A DNA stretch of 64,000 nt from assembly GCF_013170805.1 (NCBI RefSeq), contig NZ_CP051293.1:1603501-1667500 (forward strand). The letters are read 5' to 3'. Below the pieces are notes generated by a model, which was not told where the DNA came from, did no database searches, and saw only the letters and a list, made by a program, of their open reading frames with translations. Shown here piece by piece: positions 1 through 9,915 of this stretch. Position 1 is the first letter of the stretch. Every line of letters starts with the position of its first letter. The stretch is from Mesorhizobium sp. NZP2077 (lineage in GTDB: Bacteria > Pseudomonadota > Alphaproteobacteria > Rhizobiales > Rhizobiaceae). Position numbers and translations under genes: made by a program.

Positions 1-1016
1 TTGCCGCAATAGTCGATGCTTCGGGCGATCAGCTCGACGGGAATTCGCGTTCCGTCGCGGTTCCTCAACTCCGCCTCCCGTGGCTGGCCTTCCAGGCTGG
101 CCGCGTCTGTTGCGGTGTGTCCGTCGAAGAGCTCGCCGAGTTCCATGCCGTTCAGCGCTGCTGCCAGCGTGCCGGTCAGCATGCCCATGCTGTCATTGGC
201 GCTGACGATGCGATTGCCGTCGCAGACGATCAGGCCCTCCACGGCGGCATTGGCCAGGCCGTGCATGCGATCGACCTCGAGCTTCTGGCGACGGAAGCGC
301 AAATCGATCCACAGCGCCGATGCCGACAGCACCAGGATCACCAGCGTGGCGGCCGCGGCCGCGAAAGCCTGCGAGGTCGGCTCGATCGTGTATTCGGATA
401 TGACGATCGAGGAATCGGGAAAGATCGAGACGGCACCCATGCCGATGAAATGCAAGGTGCAGATCGCCAGCGTCAGTAGCACCGCGCCGACGGACGTCGC
501 CACCCGGGAGGGGCGGCGCAGCACGACACGCAGCGCCAGCGCCCCGAGTGTCACGCCGGCCAGCAGGGAAGCGGCGACCATCAACAGGTTCCATTCGATG
601 CGGCCCTGGACCTCGAATGCCGCCATGCCGATGTAGTGCATGGCCGCGATGCCGCCGCCCAGAACGGCGCCGCCGACGAGATGATAGTCGAACTCGTCGC
701 GCAAGGTGGCGATCCACATGCCGGCCGCCGTCAGCGTGACCGAGGCGGCGAGCGAGAGCACGGAGAGCCACGGATCGTAGGCACTGGGTATGCCCGGTGT
801 GAACGCAAGCATGGCGATGAAATGCGTTGCCCAGATGCCGAAGCCGGTCGAGGTGGCCGCAATCATCAGCCAGGCAAGCCGGTTCCGGTCTGTCGAGCGG
901 CTGATGTGATGAAGCAGGCTGACAGCAGAGAAACAGGAAATTCCGCAGATCAGCGCGGCGAGTGCGACCAGTCTCAGATCGTGCTGGTTCACGATACAAT
1001 TGTAGACCGTCAACAT
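1..1016 (-). CDS. MHYT-domain membrane sensor with PAS domain, C-terminus cut off by window edge
   Basis: About 338 residues are visible from an ATG at 1016, preceded by GGGGAAACAGG; the frame is still open at base 1, so the 3' end is missing. Three copies of the MHYT signature lie in membrane segments (ATHFIAM, AMHYIGM, TLHFIGM, near residues 50, 115 and 180), which defines the integral-membrane MHYT sensor domain proposed to bind a metal and sense a diatomic gas. A PAS domain begins near residue 250 (ANAAVEGLIVCDGNRIVSAN). Family members of this build usually end in GGDEF and/or EAL domains that turn over cyclic di-GMP, so such an output domain is expected outside the window but not seen. 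It is divergent from ugpB. Confidence 0.85.
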   Translation of the reverse strand, partial: MLTVYNCIVNQHDLRLVALAALICGISCFSAVSLLHHISRSTDRNRLAWLMIAATSTGFGIWATHFIAMLAFTPGIPSAYDPWLSVLSLAASVTLTAAGMWIATLRDEFDYHLVGGAVLGGGIAAMHYIGMAAFEVQGRIEWNLLMVAASLLAGVTLGALALRVVLRRPSRVATSVGAVLLTLAICTLHFIGMGAVSIFPDSSIVISEYTIEPTSQAFAAAAATLVILVLSASALWIDLRFRRQKLEVDRMHGLANAAVEGLIVCDGNRIVSANDSMGMLTGTLAAALNGMELGELFDGHTATDAASLEGQPREAELRNRDGTRIPVELIARSIDYCG

Positions 1017-1376
1017 CCTGTTTCCCCAAGCCCATTGGAAATAAAAAGGAAATATGACTGATTACTGCTTGGCTGTTGAAGGATCGATAAGGCTTCCTGC
1101 AACCAGAGCGTGCTTCCTCAGCGCGCGTCCATCAGTTGCCGCAGAGCATTTCAACGTCCCGTAGCGGGATAATCATGTCTTTACGTCCCCGGCAGTCGCT
1201 CTAGCTATCTCAGACGCCGGTGTGCCGTTTGATGCCGGCCAAGCCGCCGAGGGAGAGGGGCGAGCAGCTGTGCAAAGGCCGGAGAGCCACAACAGAACTG
1301 TCACATACCTTCTCTAAGAGAGCCGGCAAGGATTTGCGCAAGACACTTGTCACCAGCCACTCAAGAGGGAAAAACC
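1017..1376. other. Intergenic region between the MHYT gene and ugpB
   Basis: This 360-base gap separates two divergent genes and must hold both promoters. I see no convincing gene in it. A small inverted repeat (CCCGTAGCGGG) lies near 1158-1168 and a possible Pho box at 1298-1315; the SD sequence of ugpB (AGAGGGA) is at 1363-1370. Confidence 0.6.
1298..1315 (+). promoter_or_regulatory. Possible PhoB box upstream of ugpB
   Basis: CTGTCAC (6 of 7 matches to CTGTCAT) is followed after four bases by CTTCTCT (4 of 7), the 7+4+7 layout of a Pho box. ugp operons are PhoB-controlled in E. coli and in Sinorhizobium, and the site lies about 60 bases before the start codon. The second half-site is weak, so this is tentative. 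Confidence 0.3.
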
Positions 1377-2729
1377 ATGACTATGATCAAGCGGGGCTTC
1401 GTTGCCCTCGCCGCTGGTGCGCTCAGCACCGCGCTGGCGATGCCTGCCTTTGCGGAACCGGTAAAATTCGATTTCTGGTTCGGCCTTTCGGGCGACCTCG
1501 CCCGTGTCGTCGACACGATGTGCAAGAACTTCAACGCCTCACAGACCGACTATGAAGTCGTCTGCACCAGCCAGGGCAACTACGACGCTACGCTGCAGAA
1601 TACCATTGCGGCCTTCCGCGCCGGCAAGCAGCCCGCCATCGTCCAGGTCTATGACGTCGGCACCGCCACCATGATGCTGTCGGGCGCCTACAAGCCCGCC
1701 GACAAGCTGATGGAAGAAAACGGCTACAAGATCGACTACGCCGACTATTTCCCCGGTATCGCGCGCTATTACGCCACGTCGAAGGGCGAGATGCTGTCTT
1801 TCCCGTTCAATTCGTCGACCGCGCTGATGTACTGGAACAAGGATGCCTTCGCCAAGATCGGCAAGACCGAAGCGCCAAAGACCTGGGAAGATGTCGGCGC
1901 CGACCTCAAGGCCATGAAGGATGCCGGCTATGAGTGCCCGATGGCCATCAACATCTCGGCCAATGAAAGCTGGCAGCTGATGGAGCAGTTCTCGGCCATC
2001 CACAACCAGCCGATAGCCACCAAGAACAACGGCTATGACGGCCTCGACGCCCGCCTCGAAGTCAACAAGACCAAGTTCGTCCAGTACGTCACCGATCTGA
2101 AGAAGTGGTATGACGCCGGTCTCATCAAGATCAAATCCAAGGACCTCGGCCAGGACATGGTCCAGGCCTTCGCCTCGGGCACCTGTCAGGTCATCCTGAC
2201 CTCGGTCGGCGACCACGGTACCGTCGGCAGGACCCAGAAGGAAGGCATGAAGTGGGATGTCGCCGAGCTGCCGGTCTATGCCGGCACCGAGCGCAAGAAT
2301 TCGCTCGTCGGCGGCGCTTCTTTGTGGGTCCTCTCCGGCAAGTCGGATGCGGAATACAAGGGCGCGGCCGCGTTCCTCAACTTCATCCACGACCCCAAGA
2401 CGGCTCTGTTCTGGTCGACCAACACCGGCTACATCCCGGTGACCAAGTCGGGCTTCGACTACATGAAGGGCCAGGGGTTCTACGACAAGGCACCCTACAA
2501 GGGCCGTGAAACCGCGATCGCCAGCCTGACCGCGTCCGAGCCGACCGAAATCACTCGCGGCATCCGGCTGGGCAACTTCACCCAGATCCGCGCCGAGTTC
2601 GGAACGCAGATGCAGGCGATCTTCGCCAACAAGGTCAGCGTCCAGGAAGGCCTCGACACGCTGGTCAAGAATGGCGACGCCATCCTTGAGCGCTTCCAGC
2701 AGACCTATCCGGGCAAGACCCTGCCCTGA
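1377..2729 (+). CDS. ugpB: sn-glycerol-3-phosphate ABC transporter, periplasmic binding protein
   Basis: A 450-residue exported solute-binding protein. The signal peptide runs to about residue 27 (ALAMPAFA). The mature protein follows the UgpB family along its length, with landmarks such as GNYDATLQ, QVYDVGTATMM, FPFNSST, VGGASLW and RLGNFTQIR that correspond to E. coli UgpB. It captures sn-glycerol-3-phosphate, and probably glycerophosphodiesters, for the UgpAEC membrane complex encoded next to it. The ATG at 1377 is chosen because AGAGGGA lies just upstream and the signal peptide starts there; an in-frame alternative at 1347 would add ten residues. First gene of ugpBAEC. Confidence 0.95.
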   Translation: MTMIKRGFVALAAGALSTALAMPAFAEPVKFDFWFGLSGDLARVVDTMCKNFNASQTDYEVVCTSQGNYDATLQNTIAAFRAGKQPAIVQVYDVGTATMMLSGAYKPADKLMEENGYKIDYADYFPGIARYYATSKGEMLSFPFNSSTALMYWNKDAFAKIGKTEAPKTWEDVGADLKAMKDAGYECPMAINISANESWQLMEQFSAIHNQPIATKNNGYDGLDARLEVNKTKFVQYVTDLKKWYDAGLIKIKSKDLGQDMVQAFASGTCQVILTSVGDHGTVGRTQKEGMKWDVAELPVYAGTERKNSLVGGASLWVLSGKSDAEYKGAAAFLNFIHDPKTALFWSTNTGYIPVTKSGFDYMKGQGFYDKAPYKGRETAIASLTASEPTEITRGIRLGNFTQIRAEFGTQMQAIFANKVSVQEGLDTLVKNGDAILERFQQTYPGKTLP

Positions 2730-2747
2730 TCGCTGGAAATTTTCGGG

Positions 2748-2790
2748 CCGCCCGTCGACTCCCGTGCTTCGAGTCGACGGGCGGTTGTTT
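2748..2790 (+). terminator. Strong stem-loop with T-rich tail between ugpB and ugpA
   Basis: Fourteen bases at 2748-2761 (CCGCCCGTCGACTC) are perfectly complementary to 2771-2784, with a nine-base loop and then TTGTTT. It sits 18 bases past the ugpB stop and 50 bases before ugpA. Inside importer operons such hairpins usually protect the binding-protein mRNA or stop most transcripts, so that more binding protein than permease is made. It could act as a partial terminator, a 3'-end stabiliser, or both. Confidence 0.75.
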
Positions 2791-2840
2791 CGCGTATTTA
2801 ATGCAAACGTGACTGGCCGCTCAGCGGCATCGGTGGACCG

Positions 2841-3725
2841 ATGGAAAAACGCGTCACTTTCAGCAGTTGGACGATCGGCATCCTTTTCGCGGTGCCGCAA
2901 CTCCTCCTGATCTTCACGTTCTTCTACTGGCCGGCCGGCCAGGCGGTATACTGGTCGCTGACGCTGCAGCAGCCCTGGGGCGGCGGCAACATCTGGGTCG
3001 GGCTCGACAATTTCCGCTCGATCCTGGCCAACGCCGACTACTGGAACTCGATTACGGCCAGCCTCGTCTTTGCCGGCATCAGCACGGGGCTTGCGATGTT
3101 CATCGCGCTCGTGCTCGCCGCCTTGACCGATCGGCAGCTCGCCGGCTCGCGCCTCTATCGCGTGGTGCTGATCTGGCCCTACGGCATCGCCGCACCGGCG
3201 CTGGCGCTGGCGTTCCGCTTCATTCTGGCGCCGGAGGCGGGGTTCCTTTCCGTCATCAACCGGATGTGGCCGGGGATCTGGGATCCGGGTCTCGATGGCG
3301 CGGATGCCATGGCGTCGATCATCGTCGCCTTCTCGTGGAAGTATGTCGGCTACAACTTCATTTTCTTCATGGCCGCGTTCCAGGCCATACCCCGCTCGCT
3401 GATCGAGGCCGCCGCAATGGATGGTTCGGGCGTCATCAGGCGTTTCTGGGACATCCAGTTCCCGCTGATCACGCCAACGATCTTCTTCCTTTTGGTCATC
3501 AACATCACCGAAAGCTTCCAGGATTCCTTCGGCATCGTCGACATCATGACATCAGGCGGCCCGGCGAACTCGACCAATCTGATGGTCTACAAGATTTATT
3601 CCGACGGCTTTAAAGGTTTGGATTATTCGGGTGCCGCTGCGCAGAGCATCATCCTGATGATGCTCATTATCGTGCTCACCATCTTCCAGTTCCGCTTCAT
3701 CGAGCGGCGGGTGCATTACGGGTGA
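2841..3725 (+). CDS. ugpA: sn-glycerol-3-phosphate ABC transporter permease UgpA
   Basis: A 294-residue inner-membrane permease with about six hydrophobic segments. The cytoplasmic EAA loop that docks the ATPase is visible (EAAAMDGSGVIRRFWDIQFP, about residues 193-212). UgpA pairs with UgpE to form the translocation channel. The ATG at 2841 follows GGTGGACCG. It is seven bases upstream of ugpE and is transcribed with it. Confidence 0.94.
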   Translation: MEKRVTFSSWTIGILFAVPQLLLIFTFFYWPAGQAVYWSLTLQQPWGGGNIWVGLDNFRSILANADYWNSITASLVFAGISTGLAMFIALVLAALTDRQLAGSRLYRVVLIWPYGIAAPALALAFRFILAPEAGFLSVINRMWPGIWDPGLDGADAMASIIVAFSWKYVGYNFIFFMAAFQAIPRSLIEAAAMDGSGVIRRFWDIQFPLITPTIFFLLVINITESFQDSFGIVDIMTSGGPANSTNLMVYKIYSDGFKGLDYSGAAAQSIILMMLIIVLTIFQFRFIERRVHYG

Positions 3726-3732
3726 GGATGAC

Positions 3733-4647
3733 ATGGTAGAGCGCACCCCATTCCTCAATTTCTTCACGCATCTGATCCTGTTCGTCGGCTTCGTCTTCTG
3801 CATCGCGCCGTTCGTGGTCGTGGTGATTGCGGCGTCGCACAACCTGCGGGATGTCAACGATGTGCCGATGTCGCTGCTGCCGGGCAGCGACTTCTGGGTC
3901 AACATCAAGACGGCGTGGGTGACGGCCGATCTCGGCCCCAAGCTGCTCAACAGCTTCATCGTCGCCGGCGGCGTGGCGGCGGGCAAAGTGATCATTTCGG
4001 CGCTCACCGCCTTCTCGATCGTCTATTTCCGCTTTCCCGGCCGGATGTTCATCTTCTGGCTGATCTTCGTCACCCTGATGCTGCCGCTGGAAGTTCGCAT
4101 CGTGCCGACCTACGCGGTCGTCGCCAACGTGCTGTCGCCCTATCAGACCATCCTCGACGTGACTGGCTTGAGCTGGCTGATCGAGAAGGTGTCAGGCGTG
4201 CAGGTCTCGCTCAGCCTCGGGCTGCTCAATTCCTACCCCGGCCTGATACTGCCGCTGGTCGCCACCGCCACCGGGACGTTCCTGTACCGGCAGTTCTTCC
4301 TGACGGTGCCGGATGAGCTCACCGAGGCGTCGCGTATGGATGGTGCAGGACCGCTGCGTTTCTTCATCGACGTGCTTTTGCCGCTGTCGCGCAACAACAT
4401 GGCCGCGCTCGGAACCATCATGTTCCTGTGGGCCTGGAATCAGTATCTGTGGCCCCTGCTCATTACCACTGACCAGTCGCATGCGATGGCGGTGACCGAA
4501 CTCAAACAGCTGATCCCTAATGTCGGCGGCACTCCGGAATGGCACATTGCCATGGCCGGCACGCTAATCGTGATGCTGCCGCCGCTGCTTGTCGTGGTGC
4601 TCATGCAACGCTGGATCGTGCGTGGCCTGATCGCCACCGAGAAATAA
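3733..4647 (+). CDS. ugpE: sn-glycerol-3-phosphate ABC transporter permease UgpE
   Basis: A 304-residue polytopic permease, the partner of UgpA. The EAA loop reads [20 protein letters not shown] (about residues 198-217). It is somewhat longer than E. coli UgpE (281 residues); the extra length is in the periplasmic loop after the first membrane segment and around residues 130-160. GTGAGGATGAC gives the ribosome-binding site for the ATG at 3733. The ugpC start follows 13 bases after its stop. Confidence 0.93.
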   Translation: MVERTPFLNFFTHLILFVGFVFCIAPFVVVVIAASHNLRDVNDVPMSLLPGSDFWVNIKTAWVTADLGPKLLNSFIVAGGVAAGKVIISALTAFSIVYFRFPGRMFIFWLIFVTLMLPLEVRIVPTYAVVANVLSPYQTILDVTGLSWLIEKVSGVQVSLSLGLLNSYPGLILPLVATATGTFLYRQFFLTVPDELTEASRMDGAGPLRFFIDVLLPLSRNNMAALGTIMFLWAWNQYLWPLLITTDQSHAMAVTELKQLIPNVGGTPEWHIAMAGTLIVMLPPLLVVVLMQRWIVRGLIATEK

Positions 4648-4660
4648 CAGGAGACAAAAA

Positions 4661-5761
4661 ATGGCCTCCATCACCATTCGCGGCGTCAAGAAGAATTACG
4701 CTAAGACGCAGGTCGTGCACGGCGTCGACCTCGACTTCGCCTCGGGGGAATTCGTCGTCATCCTGGGGCCGTCCGGCTGCGGCAAGTCCACGCTGCTGCG
4801 CATGATCGCCGGGCTGGAAGACATTTCCGGCGGCACGATCTCGATCGACGGCATCGTCGTCAACAAGCTGGAACCACGCGAGCGCGGATGCGCCATGGTG
4901 TTCCAGAACTACGCGCTCTATCCGCATATGAGCGTGGGGCAGAACATAGGCTATTCGCTCAAGGTCGCCGGTGTTCCCGCCGCTGAACGCACACAGCGCA
5001 TCCAGTCGGTCGCCCGCACGCTCGAACTCGAACATCTGCTCGACCGCAAGCCGATGGCGCTTTCCGGCGGCCAGAGGCAACGCGTCGCCATGGGCCGGGC
5101 GATGATCCGCGAGCCGAAAGTGTTCCTGTTCGACGAGCCGCTGTCCAATCTCGACGCCAAGCTGCGCGTCCAGATGCGCTCGGAAATCCGTAAGCTGCAT
5201 CGCCGGCTGAACGCCACCTCCGTCTTCGTCACCCACGACCAGGTCGAGGCGATGACGCTGGCCGACCGGCTGGTGATCATGAACGGCGGAAAGGTCGAGC
5301 AGGTCGGCACGCCAGGTGAGATCTACACCCGGCCGGCCAGCCGCTTTGTTGCCACCTTCGTCGGTGCACCGGCGATGAACATTCTCGAAGGCACGGTCGA
5401 TCTCGACGGGCTGTCGCTGCTCGGCGGCAGCCGGCGGCTGGCGATGACACGCACCGGCCTGCCGGTCGGCACGAAGGTCGCGATGGGCATCCGGCCGGAA
5501 GCCGTCCGGCTGGCGGCGCCCGGCACGACAGGCGCGATCGACGCCACCGTCGACCTGGTCGAGGAACTGGGTGCGGGGCGGGTCATCTATGTCGATCTCG
5601 ACGGCGCGCCGTTTTCGGTGATGACGTCCGAGGCCATCCACCCAGAGCCCGGCAGTACGGTCGGCCTGAAGATCTCGCCGGAGGACATGCATTTCTTCTC
5701 GTCGGAGACGGGAAGCCGCCTCGATGTCTTCAAGGCGTCCGTTCCCGAGCCGGCGCTCTGA
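4661..5761 (+). CDS. ugpC: sn-glycerol-3-phosphate ABC transporter ATP-binding protein
   Basis: A 366-residue ATPase of the MalK/UgpC type. Walker A is GPSGCGKST (about residues 37-45), the Q loop lies in [12 protein letters not shown], the signature is LSGGQRQR, Walker B is [13 protein letters not shown] and the switch histidine is in VTHDQVEA. The C-terminal third is the TOBE/OB-fold regulatory region of this subfamily. AGGAGACAAAAA precedes the ATG. It powers uptake by UgpBAE and closes the operon; the next gene converges on it 34 bases later. Confidence 0.95.
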   Translation: MASITIRGVKKNYAKTQVVHGVDLDFASGEFVVILGPSGCGKSTLLRMIAGLEDISGGTISIDGIVVNKLEPRERGCAMVFQNYALYPHMSVGQNIGYSLKVAGVPAAERTQRIQSVARTLELEHLLDRKPMALSGGQRQRVAMGRAMIREPKVFLFDEPLSNLDAKLRVQMRSEIRKLHRRLNATSVFVTHDQVEAMTLADRLVIMNGGKVEQVGTPGEIYTRPASRFVATFVGAPAMNILEGTVDLDGLSLLGGSRRLAMTRTGLPVGTKVAMGIRPEAVRLAAPGTTGAIDATVDLVEELGAGRVIYVDLDGAPFSVMTSEAIHPEPGSTVGLKISPEDMHFFSSETGSRLDVFKASVPEPAL

Positions 5762-5795
5762 TTTTCAAGCCACCGCGCGCCGAGCTGTTGGCCGC

Positions 5796-6878
5796 TCAGG
5801 CGAACACATGCGCCTTTCCCGACACGGTGAGCCGCACGATCTCACCGACCGCCGGCGCGTCCATGCCGGATTTGCGCAGGATCAGCGGTGTGTTGCCGAT
5901 CGCGGCGGCATCCGGCGGATCGGCATTGTTCAAGAGCCTCACCGCGATCGTGCATGTCGAGCCGGCGAATTCCGATTCCGTCACTTGGCCGAACAACATG
6001 TCAGTGGTGCCCGACATGCCTTCGCGCGATGTTCTCTTGAGGGCAATCTGCTCCGGCCGCAGCATGATGCGGGCGATATCGCGGCTGTCATTGGTATCGA
6101 CGGCGATGCGGCCGAGCGGCGAGTTGGCGAAACCACCCGCTATCTTCGCCGGCAGGATGATGGCGTCGCCGAGGAACTCGGCGATCATCCTGTCTTTCGG
6201 CTTGAGGTAGAGATCGCGCGGGGTGCCGACCTGCGAGAACTTGCCGTCGCGCATCACCGCCACCTGGGCAGCGAAGGACAGCGCCTCGGCCTGGTCGTGC
6301 GTCACCAGGATGGTGGTGATGCCGGCCGCCTCCAGCAGTTCGGCGACCGCCTTGCGCATCGAGGCGCGCAGGCCAGTGTCCAGGGCCGAGAACGGCTCGT
6401 CGAGCAGCATCAGCCGCGGCTTCATCGCCATGGCGCGGGCGAGCGCCACGCGCTGCTGCTGGCCGCCGGAGAGTTCGTGCGGGCGGCGCTTGAGGACCGC
6501 CTTGTCCAGCCCGACGATATAGGCGAGTTCGACGATGCGCTCGGCACGCTTATCCTCGCTCCGGTCCATGCCGAAACCGATATTGTCCGATATGGTCAGA
6601 TGCGGGAACAGGGCGCCGTCCTGCGCCACCACGCCGATGCCGCGGCGATGTGCCGGGACAGCGACGCCGTCCTTGGCCAGGACCTCGCCGTCGAGCACGA
6701 TGCGGCCCTGGTCCGGGGCCTCGAAGCCGGCGATCAGCCGCAGCAAGGTGGTCTTGCCGCAGCCGGAGGGTCCGACGATTGCGGTCCGGCTGCCGCTGGC
6801 GACACTGAGGTCGACGCCGGCAAGGGCTGCGACCGGGCCGTAATGCTTGGTGAGAGCGCTGATTTCGAGAAAGCTCAT
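5796..6878 (-). CDS. Ferric iron ABC transporter, ATP-binding protein (FbpC type)
   Basis: A 360-residue ABC ATPase. Walker [10 protein letters not shown] (about 35-43), signature LSGGQQQR, Walker [14 protein letters not shown] and H-loop VTHDQAEA are all intact, followed by a TOBE-like C-terminal region. The ATG at 6878 overlaps the stop of the upstream permease as ATGA, which indicates translational coupling. With the permease and binding protein it forms an importer of the FbpABC/FutABC class for Fe(III). A long open frame continues upstream through the permease in another frame, but the permease frame is clearly the coding one there. Confidence 0.9.
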   Translation of the reverse strand: MSFLEISALTKHYGPVAALAGVDLSVASGSRTAIVGPSGCGKTTLLRLIAGFEAPDQGRIVLDGEVLAKDGVAVPAHRRGIGVVAQDGALFPHLTISDNIGFGMDRSEDKRAERIVELAYIVGLDKAVLKRRPHELSGGQQQRVALARAMAMKPRLMLLDEPFSALDTGLRASMRKAVAELLEAAGITTILVTHDQAEALSFAAQVAVMRDGKFSQVGTPRDLYLKPKDRMIAEFLGDAIILPAKIAGGFANSPLGRIAVDTNDSRDIARIMLRPEQIALKRTSREGMSGTTDMLFGQVTESEFAGSTCTIAVRLLNNADPPDAAAIGNTPLILRKSGMDAPAVGEIVRLTVSGKAHVFA

Positions 6879-8452
6879 CGTCCGGCCATCCGTTTCGACT
6901 GGACATAGAGCAGCCAGGTCAGGGGCAGCGACATCGCCACCATGATGAAGGCGTAAGGGGCGGCCGAGGCATAATCGATCTCGCCGCTGTAGGACCAGAA
7001 CGCCATCGCCAGTGTGCGGGTGCCGTTCGGCGCCAGCATCTGTGTCGCGGTCAGCTCGTTCATGATGCCGAGCGCCACCAGCGCCATGCCGGCCGCGGCA
7101 CCGGGCGCCGACAGACGGATGGTCGTCGACCACAGCGCGTTGAGCGGACGCCGGCCGAGGCTGGACGCGGCGCGCTCGAGTTCGACCGGCGCCTGGGCGA
7201 TCGAGGCGCGCAGGCTGACCAGGGCACGCGGCAGGAACATGAGTGCATAGGCGACCAGGATTGTGAACAGCGTCTGATAGAGGGGCAGGGCGATGCGCAC
7301 GGTGATGGTGACCAGCGCCAGCGCGATGACGACACCCGGTAGCGAGCCGACGATGTAGTTGCAACCCTCCAGGACGCGCTGCAACGGCCCCGGCGCGCGG
7401 ATCGAGATCCAGGCCATCGGCATGGCGGCGGCGGTGGCAAGCAAGGCGCCGGCAAGCGCCAGGAACAGCGTCTGGCCGAGCGCCAGGCCAATCTCGTCGA
7501 GACGCCAGACGTCGGCGCCACCGGCGACGAGCCAGCGGCCGATGGTGACGAACGGCACGCCAAGCGCCAGCAGTGTGGTGACGACAAGCAAGAGCAGGCT
7601 CGGTATGGTGGCACGGCCGAGGCGGGTGCGTTGCTGGTAGCGCGCCGCGCCGGAGCCGACACGGGCATAACGCTCCTCGCCGCGCACCAGCACTTCGAGG
7701 CCCAGAAGCACGAAGCAGCAGGTCACCAGGACGCCGGCCAGCATGTTGGCGGCCGGTCCGTTGAAGGTCGACTGGAACTGGTCGACGATCGCCGTGGTGA
7801 AGGTGTCGAAGCGGATGAAGACGTAGAGGCCGTATTCGGCCAGCAGATGCAGTCCGACCAGCAGCGAGCCGCCGCAGATGGCGAGCCTGAGCTGCGGCAC
7901 CACGACACGCCAGAAGACGCGCCAGGGTCCAAGGCCAAGGGCGGCGGCGGCATCCTCCAGCGCCGGGTCGAGGCGACGCAGCGCCGCCGATATGGGCAGA
8001 TAGAGGAAGGGGAAATAGGCGATCACGGACACCAGCACGCCGGCCCACAGGCCGTGCAGCCCGGGCACCATGGTGATCCAGGCATAGGAGTGGACGAAAG
8101 CGGGAATAGCGAGCGGCGCCACGCACAGCCACGCCCACAGCCTGGCGCCAGGCAGGTCGCTGCGCTCGGTCAGCCAGGCCAGCGCAACAGACAGCACGAT
8201 GGCGATCGGCACGGCCAGCAGCACCAGCAGCGTCGTATTGACCAGCAGCTCGCCGACGCGCGGCCGGAAGACCAGCGCCGAAACGGTCTCCCAGCCTGTC
8301 TGCACCGCGATCCAGATGATGAAGGCGAGCGGCACAAGGGCGAGCAGCGAGACGAGCACAGCGGCAGTGACAAGCCAGGGTGCGGCCCGCCGCCGCCTTC
8401 GACGCATCTTCATCGGCAGGTCCGAGCGCGCGAGATCGAGCGTGGGCTGCAT
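6875..8452 (-). CDS. Ferric iron ABC transporter permease (fused FbpB type)
   Basis: About 525 residues with roughly twelve membrane segments and two EAA-type loops ([20 protein letters not shown] in the first half, [20 protein letters not shown] in the second), so two permease modules are fused in one chain as in FbpB/CysW-like iron permeases. I favour the ATG at 8452, giving a cytoplasmic arginine-rich stretch before the first helix; an in-frame TTG at 8491 would add 13 residues but has no evident SD sequence. It forms the membrane channel between the binding protein at 8626-9633 and the ATPase, with which it overlaps by four bases. Confidence 0.88.
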   Translation of the reverse strand: MQPTLDLARSDLPMKMRRRRRRAAPWLVTAAVLVSLLALVPLAFIIWIAVQTGWETVSALVFRPRVGELLVNTTLLVLLAVPIAIVLSVALAWLTERSDLPGARLWAWLCVAPLAIPAFVHSYAWITMVPGLHGLWAGVLVSVIAYFPFLYLPISAALRRLDPALEDAAAALGLGPWRVFWRVVVPQLRLAICGGSLLVGLHLLAEYGLYVFIRFDTFTTAIVDQFQSTFNGPAANMLAGVLVTCCFVLLGLEVLVRGEERYARVGSGAARYQQRTRLGRATIPSLLLLVVTTLLALGVPFVTIGRWLVAGGADVWRLDEIGLALGQTLFLALAGALLATAAAMPMAWISIRAPGPLQRVLEGCNYIVGSLPGVVIALALVTITVRIALPLYQTLFTILVAYALMFLPRALVSLRASIAQAPVELERAASSLGRRPLNALWSTTIRLSAPGAAAGMALVALGIMNELTATQMLAPNGTRTLAMAFWSYSGEIDYASAAPYAFIMVAMSLPLTWLLYVQSKRMAGR

Positions 8453-8625
8453 CAGCTCGGACGCCCCACGGTTGCGGCGGGGTGCCGGCAATCAAGGGAC
8501 CACGGTCGGCGGTCAGGAACGCAGCGTGTCGTCATCGACGAAGGCCATCTCGAAAATAAGCGCTCCCGCGGAAGGCAAGGTCCCGCGGGAGCACGGTCTG
8601 ACGTCCTTATCAGGACGAACGGCAA

Positions 8626-9633
8626 CTAAAGCAAGCCGGCTGCGGTCATCAGGTCGGTGACCTTCTTGGAGTTCAGCTTTGTGGCGTCGACCTTCGGCGC
8701 CTGCAGATCAACCAGCTGCACCAGCTTCGGATTGGACTCGGCACCCTTGCCGACCGCGTATTCGAAGGAGGTCCCGTTCTTCAGCACATCCTGGCCGCCC
8801 TTGCCGGTCACCCATTTCAGGAAGGCCTGGGCTTCCTTCGGATGCTTGCTCGAGGCGAGCACACCGCCACCGGAGACCGAGACGAAAGCGCCCGGATCCT
8901 GGTTCTTGAAATAGTGCAGCGCGACGTTCTTGCTGTTCTCGCCGGTCTTGGCCTGATCGCCGAAGTAGTAATAATGGTAGATCACGCCGCCTTCGATCTC
9001 GCCGGCGTTGACCGCCTTCATCACCGTGCTGTTGCCCTTGTAGGCGGTGAAGTTCCCCTTCATCGCCTTCAACCAGTCCGCCGTGGCGGCCTCACCCTTG
9101 AGCTGCAGCAGCGCGCTGACGATGGCCTGAAAATCAGCGCCCGACGGCGAAGCGGCCCAGCGGCCCTTCCAGCTCGGATCGGCAAGATCAAGCAGCGACT
9201 TGGGCAACTGGTCGGCCTTGAGCTTGGTCGTGTTGTAGGCAAAGACGGTGCTGCGCGCGGCCACACCCACCCATTTGCCACTGGCGGCCTGATAGTCCTG
9301 CGGCACCTGAGCAAGGGTGTCGGCATCGACGGGCGCGAACAGGCCGGCATTCTCGACCAGCACCATGGCGGGCGAGTTCTCGGTCAGGAACACGTCGGCG
9401 GGCGAGGCGGTCCCTTCGGCGACGATCTGGTTGGAGAAGTCGCTGTCGCCGCCATTGCGCAGCGTGACCTTGATGCCGGTCTCCTTGGTGAACCCTTCGG
9501 CCCATTCCTTGGCCAGGCTTTCGTGCTGGGCGTTGTAGACGATGATGCCGGCATCCTCGGCCATCGCAGGAACCGCGGCCAGGCTGATTGCAAGTGCGGT
9601 GGCACCAGCAAGGGCGGAAAGGGTGAATTTCAT
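8626..9633 (-). CDS. Ferric iron ABC transporter, periplasmic binding protein (FbpA/FutA type)
   Basis: A 335-residue exported protein with a signal peptide ending near AVPAMA (about residue 25). IVYNAQHESLAKEW at the mature N-terminus and the tyrosine cluster GVIYHYYYFGD are typical of Fe(III)-binding FbpA/FutA proteins, where adjacent tyrosines coordinate iron. The ATG at 9633 is preceded by GAGGATGACGCT. It is the first gene of a three-gene minus-strand operon, 173 bases ahead of the permease, and has an IRO-like motif upstream that fits iron control. Confidence 0.9.
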   Translation of the reverse strand: MKFTLSALAGATALAISLAAVPAMAEDAGIIVYNAQHESLAKEWAEGFTKETGIKVTLRNGGDSDFSNQIVAEGTASPADVFLTENSPAMVLVENAGLFAPVDADTLAQVPQDYQAASGKWVGVAARSTVFAYNTTKLKADQLPKSLLDLADPSWKGRWAASPSGADFQAIVSALLQLKGEAATADWLKAMKGNFTAYKGNSTVMKAVNAGEIEGGVIYHYYYFGDQAKTGENSKNVALHYFKNQDPGAFVSVSGGGVLASSKHPKEAQAFLKWVTGKGGQDVLKNGTSFEYAVGKGAESNPKLVQLVDLQAPKVDATKLNSKKVTDLMTAAGLL

Positions 9634-9683
9634 AGCGTCATCCTCGATGTCGTTGGTCTTTGCACGCTGCACCTATCGATACC

Positions 9684-9698
9684 TGACAGACATAGTCA
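9684..9698 (-). promoter_or_regulatory. IRO-like box (TGA-N9-TCA), possible RirA site, upstream of the iron importer
   Basis: TGA (9684-9686), nine bases, TCA (9696-9698) matches the iron-responsive operator described in Rhizobium for the Rrf2-type repressor RirA. On the minus strand it overlaps a TTGACT hexamer (9695-9700) that could be the -35 element, about 50-65 bases before the start codon of the iron-binding protein. That is a sensible place for a repressor site. The motif has only six fixed bases, so a chance match is possible. Confidence 0.5.
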
Positions 9699-9870
9699 AC
9701 ATTGGCGGCTGCTTCAATCGGTCGCTGAGGCGCAAAGGTCGACGCAAAGCGGACAATTCCATGTGATGGCAAGGTCTGTAAGGTGGACCCGGTACGCGGC
9801 TGTGCCTTCGGGACCCGCAAACTTTCGTGATTTGCCCGTAGTTTGGCTTGGACATTATTTCGCCGGCCAC

Positions 9871-9896
9871 GTAACAAATCAGTGCCGAGGCACGAA
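9871..9896 (+). promoter_or_regulatory. ECF-type promoter (GTAACA-N16-CGAA) of the sigma factor gene
   Basis: GTAACA at 9871-9876, 16 bases, then CGAA at 9893-9896. This matches the GTAACC-N16-CGAA promoter reported for Caulobacter SigF, the ECF factor controlled by NrsF, with one mismatch. The motif ends 19 bases before the GTG of a sigma gene that is followed by an nrsF-like gene, so autoregulation is likely. The implied leader would be only about 13 bases. Confidence 0.55.
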
Positions 9897-9915
9897 ATCG
9901 GGGGAGTGAACTCTT

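Noticed and set aside
5796..8495. A very long open frame on the minus strand that would fuse about 540 residues upstream to the iron-transport ATPase.
   Set aside because: The upstream part is Arg/Ala/His-rich shadow sequence. The overlapping permease frame has proper helices and EAA loops, and the ATPase has its own ATG in an ATGA overlap.
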